DNA of 64,000 bases from Peromyscus leucopus (Eukaryota; Chordata; Mammalia; Rodentia; Cricetidae): contig NC_051072.1 of the NCBI RefSeq assembly GCF_004664715.2, forward strand, positions 34,064,642-34,128,641, written 5' to 3'. The notes beneath the pieces were generated by a model that saw nothing but the letters and a program-made list of their open reading frames with translations, did not search any database and was not told the DNA's origin. How positions within the stretch are numbered: the stretch's first letter is position 1; each line of letters starts with the position of its first letter. Below are positions 1 to 11,400 of this stretch, piece after piece. A program made the position numbers and the translations under genes.

Positions 1-747
1 TAGTTAGTAACAAGTCTAAGCTGTTGACCAATCTTTTTAATTAATAAGAAGTCTCCATATGGTTATTTGGGAACTGACTCCTAGACACAGAGAAACTCCA
101 CCTACACCAGTTGAGGGTAGGAAAGGAAAGCCAGATCTCAAATTTTCATTTTGGCGAAATCTAAGATATGCACATAGAGATATGCAGGATGCTCAAATAA
201 GGAAAGAGAGGGGTAAGAAGGTAGAGAAGAGAGGAGGAAACTGGTCAAATGTTGTTAGCCAATGCAAAGCAAATCTCCTTTAAGGACCATAGTACAGATT
301 CTAGAAAGTTCCTAACAGTGACTTTTCAGAAGCATTATGAGGGAGATTTGAGGAAAAGAAACCCCTCAAAATGATGAAGAAGAAATAGAAGACCCATTCT
401 CTTAGAAGATAAAGACTAGAAGATTAGAAGCCATTTCTGAGGAGGGTACAAACTATGCCTGGTCCTGATAAATAGCTCATGGGAGGTCCTAAAACAGCTA
501 CATACGGAAGACAAGCTCGTCTTCTGCATACCTCTCAGCCTTTGTCAGCAGCAGTGGCTAATAGTGGAATTCAGGGGAAGAACACAAGCAGGATATCTCT
601 CCTTAAATGTGAAAAACAAACAAATAAACTTCAAGAGATAGAAATAGGGCTAGAGGCTGGATGTGATCTGAAGCCCATGTTTCTTTCAGGACTCAAAAGA
701 CCTTTGCCTGGCACTATGGACCACATGTCTGTATCCTCCAAGATGCA
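1..747. other. Unannotated sequence, no gene seen
   Basis: Ordinary AT-leaning rodent sequence. The open frames here are short, lack any recognisable domain and do not look coding. No repeat family was recognised. Confidence 0.5.
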
Positions 748-1045
748 TTAAGTTGAAAGCTTGCCCCACCCACAGCAAGGTGATGGCATTTGGAGGTAGG
801 TGTATGGAAGATAAATAGATCATATAAGAACAGAACCCTGTTAAAGGGAATGGTGCCCTTGTAAGCAGGAACCTACAGAACCAGATTTTTCTTTCCATAA
901 TGTGAAGATACAGGAAGAAGTTGTCAGTCTCCAATGAGCCTTAACAGAACCTAAACTTTTTGCCACCAGATTCCAAACTTTTGGCCTCCAGAGCTATGAG
1001 CAATGAATTTCCTTTATGTATAAGCCAACAATGCTGTAATACAGT
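748..1045 (+). mobile_element. Old MLT1-like MaLR LTR fragment
   Basis: The order of motifs follows the mammalian MLT1/MST LTR consensus as I remember it: a 'gatggcatttggaggtagg' block, then 'aatggtgcccttgtaag', then 'tttggcctccagagctatgag', and a decayed polyadenylation-type stretch near the 3' end. It is heavily diverged, with no clear target duplication. The class is fairly secure, the subfamily is not. Confidence 0.65.
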
Positions 1046-1253
1046 CAGCCTTGTACACAGGGGCATATAAATCAAATGCAAACACTATGCTATTTCACAT
1101 AAGGGAACTGAGCACCTGCAGCTTTGGGCAGCCCCAGAAGAACCTGGGACAAACTCCTCATGCCCATAGATGTTAAGGACAACTGTATTGTATGGCAGCC
1201 TGATCTGAGACAGGATGTAAAGCTGAACAAAATACCCCTTTAAAAGCTGTGAA

Positions 1254-1426
1254 GGCCAGGGGGCAGTGGCGCACACCTTTAATCCCAGCACCCAGGAGGC
1301 AGAGCCAGCTGGATCTCTGTGAGGTCGAGGCCAGCCTGGTCTACAGAGTGAGATCCAGGACAGGCACCAAAACTACACAGAGAAATCCTGTCTTGAAAAA
1401 CAAAACAAAATAAGCAAAACAAAAAA
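1254..1426 (+). mobile_element. B1 SINE
   Basis: 7SL-derived SINE with the typical 'cacacctttaatcccagcac' internal promoter block, the 'gaggccagcctggtctacag' core and an A-rich tail broken into CAAAA units. Full length. Flanks show no convincing direct repeat. Confidence 0.95.
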
Positions 1427-2306
1427 TCTGCAAAGAACAGAAGGAGACCAGTATGCCTGAGGTGGGTTTTCCAATCCTATCCTCACCCTGCCTTGTGCTC
1501 TCAGACTACAGGTGGTTGTCTCTTCCCTGTACTTGAGAGGTCAGCAGACTCTTCTGTGAAGCATGAGATCGTAAGGGTTTAACCTTCCCAAGCTGTATGA
1601 TCCTTGTCTCAACCTCAGTTCTGCTATTGCACCTTGAAAAGAGCCGGTGGTAATAAACCAGTGAATGGCCACAGCCTCTTCAGTACATTTACAAATCGGA
1701 GGTGAGTTCCTTTGTCCCACAGGCTATTTTTGATAACCTGGCAGTATAGCTCATAAAATAAGAGAGAAAAGACAAGGAGCTACTGGGCAGAACTGAGACA
1801 CATTGTAATTACAATAAATAAGCTGGAATAAATTTTTCAAGAAGTTTGCATAAAATGAGAAACATAAAATATAAATCAGCCTAATAGGAGAAATATATTG
1901 CAGCCCAAAATAAGTAAATAAAACTCATTTGCAAATTTTCAGCCTGCAAACAGGAGATAGGAAAACATGATAGGAAGATTTTCAAAGGAAAAGTCCTCTG
2001 TGTTTACACTGAGAGAGGTTACCATAGATACTTTTATTCATGATCTCACTTTTCAATTTCAGTTAACATGCAGTCCACTGTAGTCCAAAAATATTACATA
2101 GAAGGTTCTGGAAAAATTCACAATTTTTGGTTTGTACATAATTTTGAATAGTTTAGTGAAATCTTTATCATTTTTGTTTTTCCAGAGATCTAAACCATAA
2201 ACTGTCCCTTTAGCCAATATAGCCACTTACCTATTAGTCACTTAGTAGCCTTCCTAGTTGTCATAGTGACCATCAGGATATCACAGTGCTGTGTTCATAT
2301 ATCCTA

Positions 2307-2413
2307 CACCACAGCACCTGCCACATTCATACCTCATCTTACATCACAGTGCCAGCCTCGTTCATCACCTCATCTCACATCACAGTGTCTGCCTCGTTCA
2401 TCACCTCATCTTA
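2307..2413. repeat. Short tandem repeat, 36-bp unit, about 2.5-3 copies
   Basis: Two clear 36-bp copies begin at 2341 and 2377, each containing 'cctcgttcatcacctcatct'. A more diverged copy precedes them. The surrounding 1427-2306 and 2414-2757 hold nothing else I recognise. Confidence 0.75.
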
Positions 2414-2757
2414 TTTTGAATCAATTTAAGTTTAAGTAGCCCCATGTTGCTTGTGGCTGTTTATTGAATCCCAAGTATGAAGGATGCACTGGGAGCAATC
2501 AGGTTGAACAAAGGAAAGGATACTAAATAGTTGCAAAGAGCATAATAAAGGCAGAAGAGATGCATACATCATAGCATATAGAGAGAATCTATGTCTTTGG
2601 AAAATAGCAAACAGGACCTGACATGCATTTTAAGTTGTTATAGAAGGCAATTTTGTCAAATAAAGGAAGAACTTACACTGTATTTTAAGGACACTGTATT
2701 CTAATAAAATATGGAAGCATTCTAATGTATCATCACAACTTTGCATGTTCATGTTGA

Positions 2758-2905
2758 TTTTTTTTTTCTTTGGGACAGGGTCTCACTATGTAGCTCTGAC
2801 TGGCCTGGAACTCTCTATATAGAGCAGGCCGGTCTCGAACTAACAGAGATCCTCTGCCTCCACCTTTCAAGTGCTACAATTCATAGAATGAGCCACCATG
2901 CCTGG
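2758..2905 (-). mobile_element. B1 SINE, diverged
   Basis: Reverse-strand B1. It begins with a T-rich run (the poly(A) tail), then 'gggacagggtctcactatgtag', 'ggcctggaactctctatatag' and ends near 'ccaccatgcctgg'. The divergence suggests an older copy. Confidence 0.9.
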
Positions 2906-4254
2906 TACATATTGAATTTTTATGATAAACATCCTTCTGGTCTCCAGCAAGAATAAGAAAAACTATTTACACAAAGAAAACAATTGACCTCACTTGTGAT
3001 TTCTTCTCAGTCACACTGAGCATTAGAAGACAGAGAATAATAACCACAAAATGCTTTGGAAGAGGAACTGAACCAAAACTTCTCACATTCAGACCTATTT
3101 CCCAATTATGAAGGTAAAAGGCAAACATTGAATGATTTGGGAACTATATAGTAGACATGGAGCTACTTTCATCATAAAAAAACTTTATCAGTACAGGAAA
3201 CAAAGTATCATGATTTTAAAAATGAAACTCGGACCATGCACAAACACCAAAACTACTCAAATACACAACCAAATTTAGGTGAGCACGAGTGCCATCCTTA
3301 CTTTCTAGAATGAAACAAATTTTAACTTAATAGGTAAATGTACAGGATACCAAATATTTTAGGCCTGGTTTTCCAGATGTATAACCTTACATCAGGCTCA
3401 TGGATAAGTGGTTTATTGAGGAAATCCTCCTAGGAAGCATTAAGAAAACGGAACAGAGGGCCAGGAAGGAGAAAAGAGGCAAGCCTGGGCGTGAAGGTGA
3501 GATTTCACACAGAACTGCAGCACATTGTGCTCAAGCATTTCTAACTGAATTAGGATTCTCTAACTAAATCTAATGGTGGTCCAGGCACATGTGTTTGCCT
3601 GTTCTCTCTCTCTGAAAACCTATTGTCAAGTGAGCAACAACAACAACATAAAGTTCAAACAAGCAAAGAGATGGCTGAACCCCAGGGGAATTGAGGCCTT
3701 GAGGAGAGAGGGGGGAAAGGTTGAATGCTAAACACCAGGTGGAGAAGGTCCAGCTCGTGATGGGAGAGCTGCTTTCAAGCTTCCTCTCACACGCCCACAG
3801 GTTATATAATTTGGAAAGACATACTAAACAAATGTCTTCATACACCAGAGAGCAAAGGCTAAGGCCCTGGAGAGAAGAAGACATGTGTCATGAAACAGCC
3901 TTCTCCTTGAGGGCATTTTCTAGTTCTGGCACAGGAAAATCAAGCTTTTGAAAGAGGAGACAGATTAAAAAGAAAAAGATAGAAATACACACATTGTGTA
4001 AGCACTGTTCAAAAGAAAGCTGGTGTGGTAGTGGCCACAAAGAACAAGGTATATTTTAATATAAGAAATATTAAATACGCAGACATTATATAATAAAAGA
4101 ATGGATTCAATTTTGGAAGGTAAGCCAAAGCCAAATGAGTTTATGCCATATAACATAGTTTCAAGATGCATAAAGCAAACACCGACATCCTCCTCAAAAA
4201 CCAAAGCCAAATTTGACATACTAGTTGTGTATTCTATAAATATCTATCAGCAAC
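2906..4254. other. Unannotated sequence, no gene seen
   Basis: Plain intergenic or intronic-type sequence. Two overlapping opposite-strand open frames around 3570-3951 have no recognisable domain and look like chance openings. Confidence 0.5.
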
Positions 4255-4569
4255 TGTCCTGGTTAGTCATAACCATGAACTTGACACAGCCTTCAGTCAT
4301 CAGGAGAAGCCTCCATTGAGGGATTGTCAAGATCAGGTTGGTCCCTGGGTGACATTATTCCTTAGGCAGGTTGTGCTGGACTATAGAAGAAAGCTAGGTA
4401 AGCAGAAGCCTTGGAGAAAGCCAACAAGCGCATGCTGGAAAGCAGAATTCTGCTTGAGGTCCAGCCCTGATGTTCCTCAGTGATGGACTGTGACCTGGAA
4501 GTATAAGCCAAATAAGCCCTTCCTTTTGGTCACAGTGTTTTATCACAGCAACAGAAAGGAAGAACTACA
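4255..4569 (+). mobile_element. MaLR-type (MT/ORR1-like) LTR
   Basis: Begins TGTC and ends ..CTACA. Typical rodent ERVL-MaLR landmarks are present in order: 'catgaacttgacacagcc', 'agcctccattgagg', 'gatcaggttggtccctggg', and the terminal 'gaagtataagccaaataagccc ... gtgttttatcacagcaacag' block containing the decayed polyadenylation signal. A MaLR origin is well supported, the subfamily is not assigned. Confidence 0.75.
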
Positions 4570-6489
4570 GCTCGTTAGCCAGCAGGCAAAAATCAGTGGG
4601 CGTACGAGTCTGGATTAGCAACTTACTTGATGTAATTGACAAACATCATTTCCGACAACTATATAGCTTCTGGTTCCCACCCCTTTGGATGCTTTAGAAA
4701 GGTTGCTCCAGTGTGAGTTTTTTTATTAGTTCCTCTACAAGCTTCCTTCATCCCCCTCTAAGTATCTGCATATGCTTCATCCCCCTCCTGGATACTTTGC
4801 TGAAGGGTTCACCTTTTGCTTTACAAGCGACTCAGAGAAAAAAAAACATGTTTTGGAGGGGTTTTCCTTTGTTCTTATTCCTGGGGTCCACTGAGTTTCA
4901 TTAAAAGTGGACTTGAAGTTTGGGTCACATTTAGAAGATTTTAGACATTCTAATATTTTTGGAAACAATTTCTCTTCTCCTGTGTGGACTATAGTTATGT
5001 AAAAACATTTATTTATTTATACTGAAAGCTGCCCCCATGCTCACTGTTACCTCTTTGCTGTTTTTCTAGTCTCCTTCCTTCCCTCCTTTCTCCCTTCTTT
5101 TCCACCTTTCATTTTTCCCTTTGTATGGTGACTATTAATTCAAGTTTACTAAAATATTCTTTTTTAATATCTAATTTATAATGAATATAATCCGGTTTAT
5201 TTTTCATTCCAAGCATTTAAATTTTCACCCTTATGATTTTGCGTTGGCAAATCTGTCACCTTCATCATTTCTGTTCATTTGATTGATTGATGCTCCCCAT
5301 GATTATGGGAGAAAACGTTGACCATGTATTTCTATTGGGAAGCCTGCTGATATTGTTTGAAGCTGAAGTATCCTCCACAGGCTGATGTCTGGGGTGGTGG
5401 AGCTATTACGAGGGGCTGTGGAACCTTGAGAGGGTTTTCCTTAGTTGGTACATGGGTCACTTGGGCCAGCTTTGAAGGTGGTAGCTCGGCCCGAGGTTCT
5501 GGCTGCTTTCTGCTTCCTGTTCTCCATGTGAGTAGTCGCTACCTCATGCTCCCCTCCTCCATAGTCAGAACCACTCTTTACATCTCCCCTGCAACAGTGG
5601 ACTGAGGTCCCCTGAATCATGAGCCACAGTGAATCTGTTTTCCCTTAGGAAGTTTCTGTGAAGCATCTCTCTCCCTCCAACGGAAAAGTCACTAAGGCAT
5701 CTGGCAATTATTAGTGGGTGCCAGTGAATTTCCCTTTCTTGGGTGAAGATGCTTTTTGTATTTCTATAAATAGTCTTTCATTTTCTCCTGGTACAGAGAA
5801 AGATTCTTGGGAAGATGTTAACATTGGGGAAGTTGACTTTAAAGCTTGTTAAGAAATAATATGCTAATATTTTGTTTTGGGTTCTCTGTCCAACCAATTT
5901 GAAGTTTCCCAGTCACCTGAGGATAATAGACACGCACCCTGAATCTGTGAGCCCTGTTAATCTTTTCTTTTAATCTTCTCTAGTGATTATCTGTGTGGTT
6001 AACTTCCTCATACCACGTGTTGATCAGTACCCAACTGAATGCTTAACAGAGAGCATCACCAGGTCTTCATGACTCATGCTCTGTCTGATTCCGGGGATAC
6101 CTGGTCCAGATGTCTAGCTTACTTGGCTTCTACTAACTCAAGAAGACAACTGATTTCTGCTTGGATTTCTCCTCCTATGTTTCAGTATAGAAATCCTATC
6201 AAAGATCTGAGAGGCTCAGTTCTAGTATCCTCCTTCACTGCTTCCAGTTTCTCATGATAGACTAGTCCTTAGTGCCTGATGTTTAATATCCTAAAAATCA
6301 ATGGCCCATGGACTTTCTAGCTCTTTCATTGGAAGGCTAGAGCTGGACCATGTTACTCTACATTGGCCAGAAGAAGCCTTTTCCCACAACATTTGGACTG
6401 AAATGTAAAGAAACACATTCTGGCTCATTTCTTAGGCCATGACGCTGTGTGGAACTCTACATACAAAGACACGAGTGATTGAGACTTAA
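4570..6489. other. Unannotated sequence, no gene seen
   Basis: No repeat family or coding region recognised. There is a pyrimidine-rich patch at about 5070-5110 and AT-rich sequence around 5150-5230. Confidence 0.45.
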
Positions 6490-6765
6490 AAATTCTTCAC
6501 TTATTCATTGTTGGTGAGAGTGAAACTGGTGTGGCCACTTTGGAAATCAGTAGAGAAGGGCTTCTAAAAGTTAGAAATAGATCTACAACGTGATGCAGCT
6601 GGACCACTCTTGGGTAAATACCCAAAGGACTCTATAGTCCACTGTAAAGTTGCTTTTTCACCTATGTTTGTTGTAGCTCTGTTCACAATGGCCAGGAAAT
6701 AGAAAAAGTCTAGGTTCATAACCGATGTAAGTATACCGAAAAAGCGGTGCATTTATTGATGGGAT

Positions 6766-7239
6766 TGTGGTGGTATTCTAATTGTACTGAAATGTGATTT
6801 TAATTGTATGTTAGTAAATAAAGTTGCCCAGGGGTCAGAGCTATTATAGCCATAGACAGAGTGTGGTGGTGGTGGTGGTGGTGGTGGTGGTGGTGGTGGT
6901 GGTGGCACACACCTTTAATCCCATAGATCTCTGTGTGTTCAGGGATACAGCCAGCATTGGAGACATACGCCTTTAAGACCTAGAGGGCTGTACATACAGA
7001 CAGTGATGAGGCAGTCACGTGTTTGGGTTTACAACCAATGAGAAGGCAGCAAGGTATAGATTTATGGAAATGGATTAATTTAAGCTATAAGAACAGTTAG
7101 CAAGAAGCCTGCCACGGCCATACAGTTTGTAAGCAATAGAAGTCTCTATGTTTACTTGGTTGGGTCTGAGCGACTGTGGGACTGATGGGTGACAAAGATT
7201 TGTCCTGATTGTGGGCAAGGCAGGAAAACTCTAGCTACA
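6766..7239 (+). mobile_element. ERVK-like solo LTR with B1-like module, inserted in L1
   Basis: Starts TGTGGTGG and ends ..GCTACA. Flanked by a perfect 6-bp target duplication TGGGAT at 6760-6765 and 7240-7245, as expected for betaretrovirus-like (ERVK/ERV2) elements. Inside are an AATAAA near the 5' side, a B1-like 'cacacctttaatccca' module, and a GGT microsatellite at 6864-6905. No internal region is present, so it is a solo LTR. The insertion interrupts the ORF2 remnant cleanly. Confidence 0.88.
6864..6905. repeat. (GGT)n microsatellite within LTR
   Basis: About 14 GGT units directly before 'ggcacacacctttaatccc', which is where a B1 head normally carries its GGTGGTGG box. Probably expanded from that box. 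Confidence 0.95.
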
Positions 7240-7550
7240 TGGGATATTTTTCAGCTATTGAGAAACACAAAACAAAGTTATGACATTCTCAGGTAAGTGG
7301 ATGGTGCTGGAAATAATTACTCTAAATGAGTTAACCCAGACCCAGAAAGAAAAATGTCACATCTCATTTGTAGATGTTAGCTTTGAATCTTCATGCATGT
7401 GTTATCCATTTGGAATACTTATAGAGGCCAAGGATTTAGTACGGGGCCATGAAGAGGAGTTTCACTGGAGTGTAGATAAAATGTAGTGGTACAAAGGGTT
7501 CAAAGGAAGTGGTAAATGGGGTAGGAGATGGGAGGGCAAGGCGGAAGAAG

Positions 7551-7551
<1 letters not shown>

Positions 7552-7648
<97 letters not shown>
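7552..7648. repeat. Compound microsatellite (AC)n(AT)n(AG)n
   Basis: Uninterrupted AC run, then AT run from about 7597, then AG run from about 7623. It lies at the 3' end of the L1 remnant, possibly grown from its tail. Confidence 0.97.
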
Positions 7649-7686
7649 GTAACTAACACTAAAGACGTTTTGAAAAGAAACTCATA

Positions 7687-8011
7687 TGTGGTGATATTTT
7701 GTGTATGATCTAGCAAATAAAGCTTGCCTGAAAATTAGAGGGCAAAGCAGACACTAGTTAGCCATAGAGACCAGGCAGTGGTGGCGCACACCTTTAATCC
7801 CAGCACTAGGGAGGTTGAGACAGGAAGTGATTTGGCTGGACAGAGAAAAGAATATAAGGCAGGAGGAGAAAGAAGCCCAGTCCTCTTTTCGGCTGAGAAC
7901 TTTGTGAGGTAAGAGGTGGCTGTGGCTTGTTCCTTGTCTCTCGGATCTTTCAGCATTTACCCCATATCTGGCTCCAGGTTTTTATTAAGACCAATTAGGA
8001 TTCTTGCTACA
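7687..8011 (+). mobile_element. ERVK-like solo LTR with B1-like module
   Basis: TGTGGTGATATT ... TTGCTACA, flanked by perfect 6-bp duplications CTCATA (7681-7686 and 8012-8017). It contains an AATAAA close to the 5' end, a B1-like 'ggcgcacacctttaatcccagcac' module, a TATA-like 'aatataagg' near 7852, and the terminal 'tttttattaagaccaattagga' block shared with the LTR at 36337. Confidence 0.9.
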
Positions 8012-8017
8012 CTCATA

Positions 8018-8553
8018 AGCAAACCTTTTACTTTAGATGCTTCCTAAAATACATAATTATATACTTACTTATATGCAAGAAGAATTTAAATTATTCTAGA
8101 ATGGGGCAACAATGTCCCTAATTGATACTACACACTAACAAAAAAATCCAGTGCAAGGAATGTACTACCTCTTTGGAATTATTGGCCAGTGAGGGCCCAT
8201 AGATCCCTAAACATTACAGGCTATTGCCAATGCTCTCGGTTACACTCCAGAACTACACATTAAAAACCTATTGCTGAAGACACCACATACTTGAGTTGTA
8301 CAATATGGAGAAATAATACTGAACTGGAAGCTTCATTCATACTGTCCAGCTTTCATAGTACTAAAAGGTGCCAAGCATGCTTCTAGAGAAAAGTGACCAT
8401 CAATCTTACCCATCTGTGAGCCCTTCGAGCTGCAATAATGCCCAACCTGCCAAGACATGAACACTTGTACGACAGTGGCACATACCATGGTAGTAACCAA
8501 CCACTTTCTGATTCAATTTAAAGTCTACTTCATAAGTTGGAACACATAGGTAG
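8018..8553. other. Unannotated sequence, no gene seen
   Basis: No repeat or coding region recognised between the solo LTR and the following MaLR fragment. Confidence 0.45.
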
Positions 8554-8806
8554 TGTCTTAGCCAATGTTCTATTGCTTTGAAGAGACACAATGACCATGG
8601 GAACTCTTATAAAGGAAAACATTCAACTGGGGCTTGCTTACAGGTTCAGAGGTTTAGTCTGTTATCAGCATGGTGGGTAGAATGGTAGCACACAGGCAGA
8701 CATGGTGCTGGAGAAGTAGCTGAGGGTACTATATCTGGATCTGCAGGCAGCAGGAGACAGAATACTGCTGGACCTGGCTTAAGGATTTGAAATCTCAAAG
8801 CCCACC
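8554..8806 (-). mobile_element. MaLR LTR fragment (MT-like), truncated
   Basis: Reverse-strand 3' half of a rodent MaLR LTR. Landmarks are 'ttctattgctttgaagag', 'acattcaactggggcttgc', 'aggcagacatggtgctgg' and 'tttgaaatctcaaagcccacc'. The element stops where an antisense L1 block begins at about 8818, so its 5' half is missing. Confidence 0.7.
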
Positions 8807-8974
8807 TTCTCTTTCTCAAAAAATTTTTTCATACAGTGTATCTTGTTCACGATTTTCTTTCTCCCAATTTCCCCCAGATCATCCCTACACACTCAACTTT
8901 ATGTTCTTTTTTCCTCTTTAAAAACAAACACAAAACAAAAAGAAAAACAAATATATACAAAGAAAAACACCACG

Positions 8975-8975
<1 letters not shown>

Positions 8976-9034
<59 letters not shown>
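8976..9034. repeat. (CA)n microsatellite
   Basis: About 29 uninterrupted CA units inside the antisense L1 block. It generates spurious poly-Thr/His and poly-Val/Cys frames on both strands. Confidence 0.98.
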
Positions 9035-9036
<2 letters not shown>

Positions 9037-10157
9037 GAAATAAAAATAAACAAAAGAACAAAAAAAAATGTTGCCCAAACAGTAAAATGGGAAAAAGGCT
9101 TCCAAATTACCACTGAGTTCATTTTGTGTTGGTCAACTACTCCTGGACTGAAGTGTGGCTAATATACTCGGTAAGAGTTTATTGGAGGAAACTGAATTTT
9201 CCTTTGAGTATCAGTTGCACATAGCTTCTTGGTTAGGGGTGGGAGCCTATGTCCACTTCCCTGTCTCAATGCTAGGATTCCACTAGGCTTGAACCTGTGC
9301 AGACCTTGTGTATTCTACCAGAGTCTCTGTGAGTTCATCCGTGCATCGGTCCTGTTGGTCTGGAAGATATTATTTCCTTGAAGTCACCCATCACCTCTGG
9401 CTCTTACAATCTTTCAGACTCCTACTCCACATATATCCCTGAGCCTGAATGGAAAGCTTTGAAGAAGATATCCTATTTAGGACAGAGTGCTGCAAAGTCT
9501 CTCATTCTCTTTGTTCCTTTGTGGGTCTCTGTGTCAGTTCCAATCTACTGCAAGAAACTTCTCTGATGATGGCTGTGCAAGGCACAGATCTACTAGATGG
9601 CAGTATGTAATGAGGAATCATTTTATTGCTATGTTCTTTTAGCGGAACAATAGTCTTAAGTTTTTACCGAGGCCTATGTCCTATCTACTCTCAAGTTCTT
9701 GGCCACTTTAGCAGTGTCAGGTACGGCTCCCATCTCACAGGGTGGGCCTGAAGTCTAATGTGAAAGTGGTTGGTTGCTCCTATAATGTTTGTGCCACTGT
9801 TACACCTGTATACCTTACAGACAGGTCAGACTTTGTAGCTTGGAGATGTGGTTGCCTTTTTCCTCCTGTACCTTCCAGTACCATGAACACTAGTTAGTAG
9901 TAGGAAAATTTGTAGTTAGGCAATAGCTGGACTTCTCCATGGTTGATGGTACTACATTCTTAATTCCATACAGCAGCACATTTTTCTGTAGCTTCGGGTT
10001 TCTGAGGCCTAATTAAGACCTCATCCATTGTATCTGTCTCTTTAAATTCTTAAGACTGTGCCACAACATGCTATATCCTATTCCTCCAGTGGTCCATGTC
10101 CCATCCAGGGTTCCATTGCTGTTTCATCTGTTAATATTACTATTCCTACCCATTCTC

Positions 10158-10325
10158 TCTCTTGTTCCTTCCTTCCTTCCCTCCCTCTCTCTCTCCCTCC
10201 TTCTCTTCCTCCTTTCCTCCTCCTCTTTGTCTTTCTCCTTCCCTCCCTTTCTCTCCCTCCCTCCCTCTCTGTCTTTCTCATTCTCTCCCTGCCTCCTTCC
10301 CTCCCTTCCTCCCCTTCACTCTCCC
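10158..10325. repeat. Pyrimidine-rich CCTT/CTCC simple-sequence tract
   Basis: Almost pure C/T on the plus strand, purine on the other. Produces low-complexity Ser/Pro/Leu and Glu/Arg/Gly frames that are not genes. Confidence 0.95.
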
Positions 10326-10879
10326 TATGTGTGTTCTGTTTAAATTCCTTCATGACTGTTTAAATTTGAACATTGTCAGTCTACAATGTAGATCATAGAA
10401 CACCATATTTAAGTGTTTAATGTTGGTCAACTCTTATTATTTTTATGTTTGTTTTTAAATATATTATTTCAGGGATGATCACTTGGTATTGGATAACCAG
10501 TTAGGAGAGCTCATCCCTGTGGAAAACTAATTATCCCTTTCTCAGCAATTCTTAGTTTGCTGTGGTTCTTTGTCTAGGAGTGGGGTCATGTGAGATTTCC
10601 CCCTTCCATGCTAGTGTGTCTATTAGTGTTATTATTATTTGGACCTTGTTTAAATAGCCATATTGTTGCAGTATTATGGGTGTAACTTCCACATCATTTC
10701 TAGGAGATACAATTTCACAGCACACTTCCTGGTCCTCTGGCTCTTATAACCTTTCTACCCATTCTTCAGTGATGTTCACTTAGCCTTAGGTACGGGAGTT
10801 GTGTAGAGGATGCTATCTGTTGGGGCACCCTGTGATCAGATGTCCTCTGTAATTTGACTAGTTGTGATTTTCTCTGATG

Positions 10880-11180
10880 TAGTATTGCATCACAGAAACA
10901 ATACTACGAAATAATACACTAATACAACAATACTACGAAATAATACACTAATACAACAATACTACACCACAGAAACAATACTGCAAAATAATACACTAAT
11001 ACAACAATACTACAGCACAGAAATAATACTGCAAAATAATACACTAATACAACAATATTAAATCACAGAAATAGTACTACAGAAAAATACACTAATGCAA
11101 CAATACTACATCACAGAAATAATACTACAGAATAATACACTAATACAATAGATACATCACAGAAACAATGCTATATACTC
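10880..11180. repeat. ~48-bp minisatellite, about six copies
   Basis: Repeated unit built of 'cacagaaataatact' + 'gcaaaataatacactaatac' + 'aacaatactac'. About five full units and end fragments are recognisable, plus an extra ~27-bp sub-duplication in the first part. It lies between antisense and sense L1 sequence. Confidence 0.92.
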
Positions 11181-11189
11181 TATGTACTG

Positions 11190-11400
11190 CAATACTAGCC
11201 AGACTCAGCACATTGTACTTACATATTTATGCATATACACACTGAACAATAATAACCAGAGGAAGAAAGACCATGAATTTGAAAGGGACTTGGGGAGCAA
11301 TGGGAGGGATTTGAGGGAGAAAAAAGATGGGTCAAATGATGTAATCATCTTTTGATTAAAATTTTAAAACTGTTAAAGAAAAAAACAAAATAACAAAAGA
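11190..11400 (+). mobile_element. L1 3' UTR end, sense
   Basis: Typical murine L1 3' end: 'agccagactcagcacattgt', 'gaccatgaatttgaaaggga', a G-rich purine stretch, then 'aaatgatgtaatcatc' and an A-rich tail to about 11400. Confidence 0.85.

Larger units (their letters stand above)
6490..7540 (+). mobile_element. L1 ORF2 3'-part remnant, split by an LTR
   Basis: Decayed L1 ORF2 sequence. The region around 6505-6720 matches the familiar ORF2 3' stretch ('ttggtgagagtgaaactggtg', 'tgggtaaatacccaaaggac', 'ttgtagctctgttcacaatggcc'). The same copy resumes at 7246 after the LTR insertion ('tcagctattgagaaac', 'acattctcaggtaagtggatg', 'gagttaacccagacccag'). Stop codons and shifts make it non-functional. 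The L1 predates the LTR at 6766-7239. Confidence 0.85.
8818..10870 (-). mobile_element. Lx-type L1 3' region, antisense
   Basis: Long reverse-strand block matching the murine L1/Lx 3' region as I remember it. Landmarks include 'cccaatttcccccagatcat', 'gagttcattttgtgttggtc', 'tctctgatgatggctg', 'cagggatgatcacttggta' and 'ctctggctcttataacc'. It contains a long CA run and a pyrimidine-rich tract and may be more than one fragment. Open frames inside it are simple-sequence artefacts. Confidence 0.75.

Noticed and set aside
8836..9162. Overlapping open frames on both strands through the CA repeat
   Set aside because: Poly-Thr/His and poly-Val/Cys frames are produced by the (CA)n run itself inside an antisense L1 block.
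10058..10398. Ser/Pro/Leu-rich and Glu/Arg/Gly-rich frames
   Set aside because: Artefacts of the CCTT/CTCC pyrimidine tract; all frames lack stops there.
10880..11180. CRISPR-like array
   Set aside because: Units are contiguous ~48-bp tandem copies without unique spacers, in a mammalian genome.
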